Below, in pieces: positions 14,701 through 20,239 of a DNA stretch of 20,239 nucleotides. The stretch comes from Sedimentisphaerales bacterium (GTDB taxonomy: Bacteria > Planctomycetota > Phycisphaerae > Sedimentisphaerales > SG8-4). Both the position numbers and the translations under genes were made by a program. Numbering within the stretch: position 1 is the stretch's first letter; each line of letters starts with the position of its first letter. Under the pieces are notes generated by a model. That model was not told the DNA's origin. It saw only the letters and a list, made by a program, of their open reading frames with translations, and did no database searches. Where the stretch lies: NCBI GenBank assembly GCA_016932895.1, contig JAFGCA010000085.1:1-20239 (forward strand), written 5' to 3'.

Positions 14701-16891
14701 TGTGTGGGTAGTGGGGCGAGTTGATTTCCAGGCGGCCGCTCAGGTCGCCCCCGCCGCCGACGGTGTAGGGGCGGGTCGGATCGTTCGCCCGTCCGGCCTC
14801 GCAGACCTCGGACATGAGCTCTTCGATTCGGTCGAGGTATCCGCCGTAGATGTTCATGCCGTTGATGTAGACCAGCTCGTTTTCGACCTGGTAGAAAATG
14901 ACGGAGGGATGGTTGCGGTAGGCTTTGGCGACCTGGGCCATGTGCTCGCGGAAATTCTCCCAGAGCACGTCGTTCGGAATCAGCAACGGTTTCCTCTGGT
15001 CGTCCTGGGTGCGCAGGCCGAGGTCGAAGGTGATGAACATGCCGTCGATCATCGTGCAGAGCCGGCCCGGGACGCCGTTGCGGTCGTAGAATTCGAGCCG
15101 CTCTTCGCGGGTCTTGAGTTTCTGCGTGATGCGTCGCCCGTGACTGAAGCGCATGAAGCGGCTCTTGTCCTGTCGCCAGATGCGGGCCCAGTCCTCGGGC
15201 TCGGCGATCCTTCCGGCGTGGATGTCCACCCAGTTCCAGAAGTTGCGGCGCACGCCGTTGATGCAGATGCCCGGGCCCTTGATGCTCACCTCGCGAAATC
15301 CGAACAACTCTTCGTGGATGTCAACGGGCCTGTCCTGCTCCGAAATGGTGGTCCGCAGGCGATACAGGTCGGGATTCGTTTGAGGCCACCACAGCTTGGG
15401 GTTCTGCCAAGAGCCGCCGACGGAGACCGTCTTCGCCGTCCGCGGCGGCAGCTCGACCCGGACGGGCCCGAAGATCTTTTCCACCGCGTTGCTTTCGTCC
15501 TCAACAGCCGCACATGTCACGAGCACGCTTTTCGTTCTATTCGTCGTGTTGCGCAGCGTCACTTCGTTGTCCAGCCGCTTCCCGGACACCGACGGCTTGA
15601 TGAAGACGTCCTCGGTGTAGACCGGGCCCGTCGAGACCAATGTCACGGGATTGACGATGCCGTATTGGTAGCCGTCTCCGTCGCCCTTGGTGCTCGGGTA
15701 CATCGGAGCGACCCATCGCGTCCAGTCCTTGCGGTCCAGGGGGCGGTTGCGGTGGCTTTCGAGTCTCTTGTCGCCTCCCAGGGCGTTGGCGTCCAGGGCG
15801 TAGTACGTTCCCTTGACCGCCACGGCCAGTTCGTTGACTTTGCCCGGCTCGATCAACGGCGAAACGTCCAGGTCCCACGGCACCCAGACGCCCTTGTGCG
15901 TGCCGGCGGGGCGGCCGTTGACGAAGACGCTGACGATCCAGTTCGTGCCTGAGAAGTGCAACTTGAACGCGCGGTCTCTGTGTCCGGCCGGTACGTCGAT
16001 GCGCGTGCGGTAGATCAGTCGGTGCCCGAACACGAGAGGGGCCTTGCCCCAGGGCGAGCCGGGCACGTCGAATCCCATCCAGCGCAGCTCGTATTCGTCG
16101 GGACCGGGCAAGCGCGGGACGGGGACATACGTGTCGCGGTCCATGTTCGGGTCGTCGTACCGCGCCACTTGCCAGGGTCCGCTCAGATCGACCTCGACGC
16201 GCTGCGCGCCGGAGGCCGGGGGCAGGCGAAAGATCTGCCGGGCCGCCTGTTTGTCGCTTTCGCCGTCGTACGTTTGTCCCGGCGGGAAGGGGCCCTCCGG
16301 TGTGAACGGCTCGTCGAGAAACGCCAGGCAGTCCAGCGCCACCAGCATGCGTTCCTTTTCGCCGGTCGTTTTCGGGTAGCGAATTTCCAGCTCGTTCTTT
16401 CCGCGCTTCAGTGACACCTTGCCGAGGTCGGCCCAGGACACTTCGCAGAAGAAGCCTAACTCCATGAGGTTGATCGTGGGATGGGTCGGGGGCACGTCGT
16501 GCCAGGGGCCGCCGTTGAGGCGCCACTGGAAATGCGCGCGGGCCCTGAACCAGCCGACGCGGGCCCACAGGTTGTACGGTCCCGGTTTCGCGGGCGTGAC
16601 GTCGTACTTCAGGACGATGCCGTCGGCGGGAACGAGCTTCTGCACTTCCTCCGGACTCACTCCTTTTATGAGCCATTCGCCACCGGAGAGAAGCTCGGGC
16701 TTGCCCATGCTGCTGACCTCGAAGTGCTCGAAGTTGGCGGTGGTGTGGGCTTCCGCTTCGATCCAGATACTCTCGGCGTGACAGGCCGCGGCAGCCAGCG
16801 AGAGACCGGCAAGGAGAATTGCGAAGAAAAGCAACGCCGGGTGCTTGTCTTGCTGTGTGGGGCGCGAACGCGCATCATAACGGTCGTGCAT
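11711..16891 (-). CDS. Giant secreted GH2-type glycosidase with extra C-terminal modules
   Basis: 1726 residues. A Sec-type signal (hydrophobic stretch about 18-36) follows a charged leader. Residues 40-195 form a carbohydrate-binding-like beta domain. Residues 230-400 are the GH2 jelly roll (SGPWQVARYDDP, HFSGTNWIVSVFVNGRPAG), 405-540 the Ig-like domain, and 540-835 the TIM barrel. In the barrel FYQVENELVY (666-675) gives acid/base E672 and WVVGESCF (761-768) nucleophile E765. GH2 covers beta-galactosidase, beta-mannosidase and beta-glucuronidase; the substrate is undecided. Ordinary GH2 enzymes have about 600-1100 residues. The extra 700 hold two glutamine-amidotransferase-like parts, a discoidin-like stretch (about 1330-1430) and a terminal sandwich with NPRPD (1691-1695). 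It leads the minus-strand run; GGAGA precedes its ATG. Confidence 0.85.
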   Translation of the reverse strand: MHDRYDARSRPTQQDKHPALLFFAILLAGLSLAAAACHAESIWIEAEAHTTANFEHFEVSSMGKPELLSGGEWLIKGVSPEEVQKLVPADGIVLKYDVTPAKPGPYNLWARVGWFRARAHFQWRLNGGPWHDVPPTHPTINLMELGFFCEVSWADLGKVSLKRGKNELEIRYPKTTGEKERMLVALDCLAFLDEPFTPEGPFPPGQTYDGESDKQAARQIFRLPPASGAQRVEVDLSGPWQVARYDDPNMDRDTYVPVPRLPGPDEYELRWMGFDVPGSPWGKAPLVFGHRLIYRTRIDVPAGHRDRAFKLHFSGTNWIVSVFVNGRPAGTHKGVWVPWDLDVSPLIEPGKVNELAVAVKGTYYALDANALGGDKRLESHRNRPLDRKDWTRWVAPMYPSTKGDGDGYQYGIVNPVTLVSTGPVYTEDVFIKPSVSGKRLDNEVTLRNTTNRTKSVLVTCAAVEDESNAVEKIFGPVRVELPPRTAKTVSVGGSWQNPKLWWPQTNPDLYRLRTTISEQDRPVDIHEELFGFREVSIKGPGICINGVRRNFWNWVDIHAGRIAEPEDWARIWRQDKSRFMRFSHGRRITQKLKTREERLEFYDRNGVPGRLCTMIDGMFITFDLGLRTQDDQRKPLLIPNDVLWENFREHMAQVAKAYRNHPSVIFYQVENELVYINGMNIYGGYLDRIEELMSEVCEAGRANDPTRPYTVGGGGDLSGRLEINSPHYPHTAFDYYPENAYTLEHYAEKIKRWPWDRTKPWVVGESCFANELAFGAYVSGDDVFRGADAARRGKARFLRMLYGGYRWAGVAGFFPWDNLWNYEDARKVFSDLYIVPRKQTARLFAGRRNELLVKVMNDTLSDAPVTLKWRYTIDGRTVASDSVEMEIEPGFGKEHTLAIDAPPTAARLEGVLTLTASQDAAEDYVDERIVPVLPGVTSLRTNGTVHVLDRHGELAEFLQETGLKFRRIENLEQLEGASGLLLIGRDTLSPDEAFGTKLLGFAALGGKVLVLEQENAPAGAALPAPIKPTSHFGGYAHPQALGTPLYKDLGKEDLIDWAGDGPTYKNVYLKPSQGGRSLAECGGSLEFSPLIEVPCGAGVMVLCQLRVAGKLGADPAADVLLRNLIDLYSQYRPSEGKVALVASDDPVLTQKVRDSGALLQPVAGVAEALDGGRFRVALVHATPENLQALLKNRAKVTAFEEAGGWLMLMGVTPEGIDEFNRLVDADYMLRPFRVERVTLENPDYALAATLGNRDVAMQSPQGIMHGRYWVSGNTFSYVIDNRDFAPFTRPPEGPEDPYEYTPTFDDHDPFNFVNGMISSDFWRYIRQIWVPEGQTVPLTFALRRPDLVKTIKIWNNENYWTIEDLDIYFDGDKARSVRATLPDSSEFTVVELPEPVPVEKSVTLEIRSWRERPLDRKELRLVGIDNVQFLRPAPKPDAVFLDNVGGLVAFPRSKGGLLLCQLKFMADEPRPENAGKKLRILSVLLQNMGVGSRSASKVAVPGVNVRFTPVNLQEYCNAYLAGRADKAGWFGDRNRDMKSLPRGRSELADVAYHVVDYLTAPIPECIILGGERAQPRSIRDNSPTVTGIKVGRKADLLYSLHTAHVARPITDRERQQMLDRRRPFIRPSVFKYVLHYADGATAEIPVVLEEHIDHWLRENPKPLEAAQVGWSRPVAAEARERAVLYTMQAMNPRPDAVIDTIEIARTSDRATPAIIALTLGEIVGKQ

Positions 16892-16931
16892 TTCTACGTC
16901 TCCAATAGTTCATCTGCGAATGGTCGGGGCA

Positions 16932-16960
16932 AGTCTATCGCAACGAAGATTCCCTGTCAA
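16932..16960 (-). promoter_or_regulatory. Promoter of the GH2-led minus-strand genes
   Basis: On the minus strand a perfect -35 box TTGACA (16955-16960) is followed after 17 bases by TAGACT (16932-16937), four of six matches to TATAAT. Transcription would begin near 16925, about 35 bases before the GH2 start codon. The geometry is ideal for a housekeeping sigma-70-type factor. Confidence 0.6.
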
Positions 16961-16969
16961 TCGAGGCCC

Positions 16970-16977
16970 GCACGTGC
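16970..16977. promoter_or_regulatory. Small palindrome between the divergent promoters
   Basis: GCACGTGC is a perfect 8-bp palindrome about 10 bases upstream of the minus-strand -35 box, in the middle of the divergent region. It might be a regulator site, but a short palindrome in high-GC DNA may be chance. Confidence 0.2.
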
Positions 16978-17015
16978 TTGAGCCGGGACGTTTCGGAGAT
17001 CGAGCGGATAGATGC

Positions 17016-17044
17016 TGGCGAAGCGCTGGTCGGTCGTCTATAAT
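17016..17044 (+). promoter_or_regulatory. Promoter of the Gfo-TIM-Gfo plus-strand genes
   Basis: A perfect -10 box TATAAT (17039-17044) lies 17 bases after a weak -35 (TGGCGA, 17016-17021, three of six matches). Transcription would start near 17051, leaving about 42 untranslated bases before ATG 17093. The weak -35 suggests need for an activator. Confidence 0.5.
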
Positions 17045-17092
17045 GCCAGGCGTCGACGAACTGGTGCCATCGACTTTATTGGAGACCGCGGC

Positions 17093-18469
17093 ATGAACGA
17101 GAAGAGCACGACGACGAGACGCCAATTCCTGTATGAATCCACGGCCACTGCAGCCGGGGTGACGTTGGGTCTGAACCTCATAACCGCGCCGGTCCGGGGC
17201 GCGAATGAGAAGGTCCGCGTCGGTTTCATCGGCGTGGGCAACCGGGGGACACAACTGCTGCACGGCTTCATGGCCCAGGACGACGTCGAGGTCGCAGCCC
17301 TGTGCGACGTGTACGAACCCTATCTGAATCGAAGTCACACCGATGTGAGCAAGATCATGCGGGACTCGCTCGGCTCGCGCGTACCGAAGATGGGGGAGGA
17401 GTCGTTGCGCGAGGTCGCGCGGTACAAGGATTTCCGCCAGGTACTCGACCGCAAGGATATCGACGCGGTTGTGATTGCCACGCCCGACCACTGGCACGCC
17501 GTCCAGACCATCATGGCCTGCCAGGCGGGGAAGGACGTGTACGTGGAGAAGCCGCTTTCGGTGACGGTGATCGAAGGTCGCAAGATGGTGCAGGCGGCGC
17601 GGCGCTATGATCGCGTCGTCCAGGTCGGCCTTCACCGGCGCTCGTCGCAGATGTACGCGCAACTGGCAGAGCAGGTGCAGGCGGGCAAGATCGGCAAGGT
17701 CACCGTCGCTCGCACCTATCGCGTGAGCAACATGCATCCGGCCGGCATCGGCCGGTATCCGGACCGGGAGCCGCCGCGCGACCTGGACTGGGACATGTGG
17801 CTCGGACCCCGCCCGATGCGGCCATACAAGGACAACATCCCGCTCTACAAGTTCCGCTGGTGGCAGTCCTATTCGTCGCAGGTCGCCAACTGGGGCGTCC
17901 ACTATTGCGACGGGATTCGCTGGGTGTTGAACGAGCAGGCGCCGGTCTCGATCTCGGCGCACGGGGGCCGGTTTGCGGTGGACGACGACCGCACGGTGCC
18001 CGACACGATGGAAGTCATCTTCGAGCTTCCTTCGGGCGTGCTGCTGGTCTTCGGCCAGTACGAAGGCAGCGGTCTGTCGCCCCTGGAGTACGGCGAGATC
18101 GAATTCCGCGGCACGCTGGGCAACCTCTACACCGGCGGAAGCGGGTACAAAGTCGTCCCGGCGCCGGGCGGGCAGTTCCAGCCGCGCGAGCCCCGCATCG
18201 AGGCCGAGGAGAAGCGCGTGTCCGAAGGCGGCAACAGCCTGACGGTCCAGCACATCCGCAACTTCCTCGATTGCGTCAAGACCCGCAAGCGCACGCACTG
18301 TGACCTCGAGACCGGGCATCGCTCGACCACGTTCGCGCTGCTGGCGAACATCGCGCTGGCGGCGAAGGCCCGCATCGATTGGGACCCGCGCAGCGAGCGC
18401 ATCACCAATAACGACCGGGCCAACCGGCTGCTCCATTACGAATACCGCAAGCCGTGGACCCTGGGATAA
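17093..18469 (+). CDS. Tat-exported Gfo/Idh/MocA family oxidoreductase (first copy)
   Basis: 458 residues with a twin-arginine leader (TTRRQFLY, residues 7-14). The Rossmann domain has VRVGFIGVGNRG (41-52) for NAD(P), an acid at D72 after strand 2, ATPDHWHAV (129-137) and VEKPLS (151-156), whose lysine K153 is the usual catalytic residue. The C-terminal domain has NWGVHYCDGIRW (266-277), with H270 at the usual catalytic position. Exported Gfo/Idh/MocA proteins usually keep NAD(P) tightly bound; known activities include glycoside 3-oxidation and the GH109-type redox hydrolysis of alpha-N-acetylgalactosamine. Start chosen from GGAGA seven bases before ATG 17093; an upstream in-frame ATG at 17012 falls within the promoter and is rejected. 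It is first of a three-gene run and 5 bases from the next gene. Confidence 0.9.
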   Translation: MNEKSTTTRRQFLYESTATAAGVTLGLNLITAPVRGANEKVRVGFIGVGNRGTQLLHGFMAQDDVEVAALCDVYEPYLNRSHTDVSKIMRDSLGSRVPKMGEESLREVARYKDFRQVLDRKDIDAVVIATPDHWHAVQTIMACQAGKDVYVEKPLSVTVIEGRKMVQAARRYDRVVQVGLHRRSSQMYAQLAEQVQAGKIGKVTVARTYRVSNMHPAGIGRYPDREPPRDLDWDMWLGPRPMRPYKDNIPLYKFRWWQSYSSQVANWGVHYCDGIRWVLNEQAPVSISAHGGRFAVDDDRTVPDTMEVIFELPSGVLLVFGQYEGSGLSPLEYGEIEFRGTLGNLYTGGSGYKVVPAPGGQFQPREPRIEAEEKRVSEGGNSLTVQHIRNFLDCVKTRKRTHCDLETGHRSTTFALLANIALAAKARIDWDPRSERITNNDRANRLLHYEYRKPWTLG

Positions 18470-18474
18470 GTGGG

Positions 18475-19464
18475 ATGGCAGATATGAGTCAAAAGAAGAT
18501 TTCTACTGCGGACTGGTCCCGGCGCGAGGTGCTTTGCGCCGGCGCGGTTTCCGCCGCTTCGCTCTGGCTGGGCGGGTCCGCCTCGGCGGCGCCTCGTTCG
18601 GCCGGTGGCTCGCTCCAGGGGACGGTCCACGTGTTCTCCAAGCACTTGCAGTGGCTGGACTACCGGGGCATGGCCGAGACCGCCGCCGAGGTCGGCTTCG
18701 ACGGCGTCGACCTGACCGTTCGGCCCGGCGGCCACGTCCTGCCCGAGCGCGTCGAGGAGGATCTGGCCAAGGCGGTCGAGGCGGCGCAGAAGGCGGGCAT
18801 CCGGATTCGGATGATGACCACCGCCATCACGGACCCGCGCGACGCCCTGACCCAATCCATCCTCGCCACCGCTGGCAAGCTCGGCATTCGTTACTACCGA
18901 ATGGGCTACTATCGATATACCGACGACAAGCCGATTCCTGAGCAGTTGAATGAGATCAAGCCGATGCTGGCGGACCTGGCGGCGCTGAACGAGCAGCATG
19001 GCCTGGCGGGCTCGTACCAGAACCATGCGGGCGCCAAATACGTCGGCGCGCCGCTCTGGGATTTGTACTGGCTGCTGAAAGACCTCGATCCGCGTTGGCT
19101 CGGCAGTCAGTACGACGTGCGGCACGCCACCGTCGAGGGCGGGACATCGTGGTCGAACACGCTGCGCCTGCTCGGGCCGCATATCAACACCCTGGTGGCC
19201 AAAGACTTCCGCTGGGCGCAGCAAGAGGGCAAATGGCGCGCCGAGAACTGCCCGTTGGGCGAGGGGGCGGTGGACTTCCCGGCGTATTTCAAGGTCCTCG
19301 ACCGCGAACGGATCGCCGGGCCGGTGTCCCTGCACCTGGAGTATCCCATCGGCGGGGCCGAACACGGCGCCCGCCGCTTGACGACGACGAAGGAATATGT
19401 CACCAACGCCATGCGCAAGGACCTGTCGAAGCTGCGGGCATGGCTCAAGCAAAGGAGTACCTAA
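18475..19464 (+). CDS. Exported TIM-barrel protein of the sugar isomerase/epimerase (xylose isomerase-like) family
   Basis: 329 residues with a Tat-like leader (WSRREVLCAGAVSAAS, residues 14-29). The body is an AP-endonuclease-2/sugar phosphate isomerase-type barrel: AAEVGFDGVDLTVRPGGH (70-87), GIRYYRMGYYRY (137-148), GSYQNHAG (179-186), SQYDVRHATVEGG (211-223), VAKDFRW (241-247) and VSLHLEYPIGG (284-294). H184, D214, H217 and E289 are likely metal ligands. Family members isomerise or epimerise sugars, and relatives paired with Gfo/Idh/MocA enzymes can act on keto-sugars. Export argues against a phosphorylated substrate. It lies between two oxidoreductase genes, 5 bases after the first and with TAATG overlap to the second. 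The start may be ATG 18475 or 18484; no ribosome-binding site is strong. Confidence 0.82.
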   Translation: MADMSQKKISTADWSRREVLCAGAVSAASLWLGGSASAAPRSAGGSLQGTVHVFSKHLQWLDYRGMAETAAEVGFDGVDLTVRPGGHVLPERVEEDLAKAVEAAQKAGIRIRMMTTAITDPRDALTQSILATAGKLGIRYYRMGYYRYTDDKPIPEQLNEIKPMLADLAALNEQHGLAGSYQNHAGAKYVGAPLWDLYWLLKDLDPRWLGSQYDVRHATVEGGTSWSNTLRLLGPHINTLVAKDFRWAQQEGKWRAENCPLGEGAVDFPAYFKVLDRERIAGPVSLHLEYPIGGAEHGARRLTTTKEYVTNAMRKDLSKLRAWLKQRST

Positions 19465-20239
19465 TGGCTGGCACGACACGAAGACGATTTCTCCAGGGCT
19501 CCATGGCGGCGGGGCTGTCGTTAGCTGCGCCTTTCTCCCGGGCGCGCGGGGCCAACGATGATATCCGCGTCGCGGTCGTGGGCATACGCGGCCAGGGCAG
19601 CAACCATATCAAGTGGTTCAGCGCCATCCCCGGTGTGCGCGTCGTGGCCATCTGCGACGCCGACCGCGCCTTCCTGGACCGCGAAGAGGCGAAGTTCAAG
19701 CAGCGCAATGAGAAGGTGGATACCTACGTCGATGTGCGTAAGCTGCTGGAGGACAAGAGTATCGACGCGGTCATCACCGCCACGCCCAACCACTGGCACG
19801 CACTGGTCACGGTCTGGGCCTGCCAGGCGGGCAAGGACGTGTACGTCGAGAAGCCCGTCTCCCACGATATCTGGGAAGGCCGCCAGATGGTGCGCGCCGC
19901 CCGCAAGTACAAGCGCATCGTGCAGAGCGGCACGCAGCGCCGCTCCGATACGGGCCTCCAGGAGGCCATCGAGTACATCAACCAGGGCCACCTCGGCAAG
20001 ATCAAGCTCGTGCGCGGTATCATTTACGTCCGGCGTGACAGCATCGGCCAGGTCGATGGACCACAGCCGGTTCCGGATACGGTGGACTACAATCTCTGGA
20101 GCGGCCCGGCGCCCATGGCGCCGCTGATGCGCGAGAACCTACATTACGACTGGCATTGGACCTGGCCCACGGGCAATGGCGACTTCGGCAACAACGGCAT
20201 TCACTTCCTGGACGTCTGCCGCTGGGCGATCGGGCAGAA
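19464..20239 (+). CDS. Tat-exported Gfo/Idh/MocA family oxidoreductase (second copy), 3' end cut by window edge
   Basis: The first 258 residues are present; the frame is still open at the right edge. The leader TTRRRFLQGSMAAGLSLAAP (4-23) is a Tat signal. The nucleotide site is IRVAVVGIRGQG (34-45), the acid after strand 2 is D65, followed by ATPNHWHAL (106-114) and VEKPVSHD (128-135) with K130. The late NNGIHFLDVCRW aligns with the catalytic-histidine region of the first copy. Shared phrases such as QAGKDVYVEKP show the two are paralogues, yet the cofactor loop (GIRGQG against GVGNRG) and the stretch after EKP differ, so substrates probably differ. The start overlaps the previous stop (TAATG) behind AAAGGAG, so the genes are translationally coupled. 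More genes of this run may follow outside the window. Confidence 0.9.
   Translation, partial: MAGTTRRRFLQGSMAAGLSLAAPFSRARGANDDIRVAVVGIRGQGSNHIKWFSAIPGVRVVAICDADRAFLDREEAKFKQRNEKVDTYVDVRKLLEDKSIDAVITATPNHWHALVTVWACQAGKDVYVEKPVSHDIWEGRQMVRAARKYKRIVQSGTQRRSDTGLQEAIEYINQGHLGKIKLVRGIIYVRRDSIGQVDGPQPVPDTVDYNLWSGPAPMAPLMRENLHYDWHWTWPTGNGDFGNNGIHFLDVCRWAIGQ

Noticed and set aside
11669..15952. Two very long plus-strand open frames opposite the GH2 gene
   Set aside because: Their translations are low-complexity, rich in Asp, Val, Arg and Gly, as expected for the antisense of a GC-rich gene. The GH2 frame has a signal peptide, catalytic motifs and a promoter.
16910..18436. Minus-strand open frame of about 500 codons opposite the first Gfo/Idh/MocA gene
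   Set aside because: It is antisense to a protein with full family motifs and runs through the divergent promoter region.

Overview
The window looks like a piece of a chromosome (or metagenome-assembled contig) from a high-GC, glycan-degrading bacterium of the Planctomycetes/PVC type. The likely group is the Phycisphaerae/Sedimentisphaerales region, but this is inferred from gene content and protein style, not measured. The reasons are a formylglycine sulfatase, many twin-arginine (Tat) signals on carbohydrate enzymes, exported Gfo/Idh/MocA oxidoreductases beside a TIM-barrel isomerase-like protein, a very large secreted GH2-type protein, and no SusC/SusD pair.

Layout. (1) Bases 1-1077, plus strand: the 3' part of an ECF-like sigma factor, coupled by an ATGA overlap to a zinc-finger, single-membrane-segment protein that looks like its anti-sigma factor. 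(2) 1322-2035, plus strand: a class I SAM-dependent methyltransferase, standing alone. (3) 2107-16891, minus strand: a run of seven genes, read from right to left: giant GH2-type glycosidase, GH130 glycosidase/phosphorylase, sodium:solute symporter, secreted ADP-ribosylglycohydrolase-fold protein, Tat-exported sulfatase, Tat-exported GH51-like glycosidase, and secreted M23 peptidase with PKD domains. The GH130-symporter-ADP-ribosylglycohydrolase genes are 14-18 bases apart and surely co-transcribed. Gaps of 214 and 126 bases on either side of that trio may hold further promoters; the 214-base gap carries an interspersed palindromic repeat. (4) 17093-20239, plus strand: a tight trio of Gfo/Idh/MocA oxidoreductase, TIM-barrel isomerase/epimerase-like protein, and a second Gfo/Idh/MocA cut by the right edge. 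All three have Tat-like leaders.

Blocks 3 and 4 diverge from a 201-base intergenic region with a recognisable sigma-70-like promoter on each strand. This suggests joint control of one catabolic locus. A reasonable reading is that GH2, GH51-like and sulfatase act outside the cytoplasm on a sulfated heteropolysaccharide, the symporter imports products, and GH130 (no signal peptide) processes a mannoside in the cytoplasm. The exported Gfo-TIM-Gfo trio might carry out redox-assisted glycoside chemistry such as 3-keto-sugar formation and later steps. The substrate cannot be named from sequence alone.

No tRNA, rRNA, CRISPR array or transposase was recognised. The long open frames antisense to the real genes are high-GC shadows.
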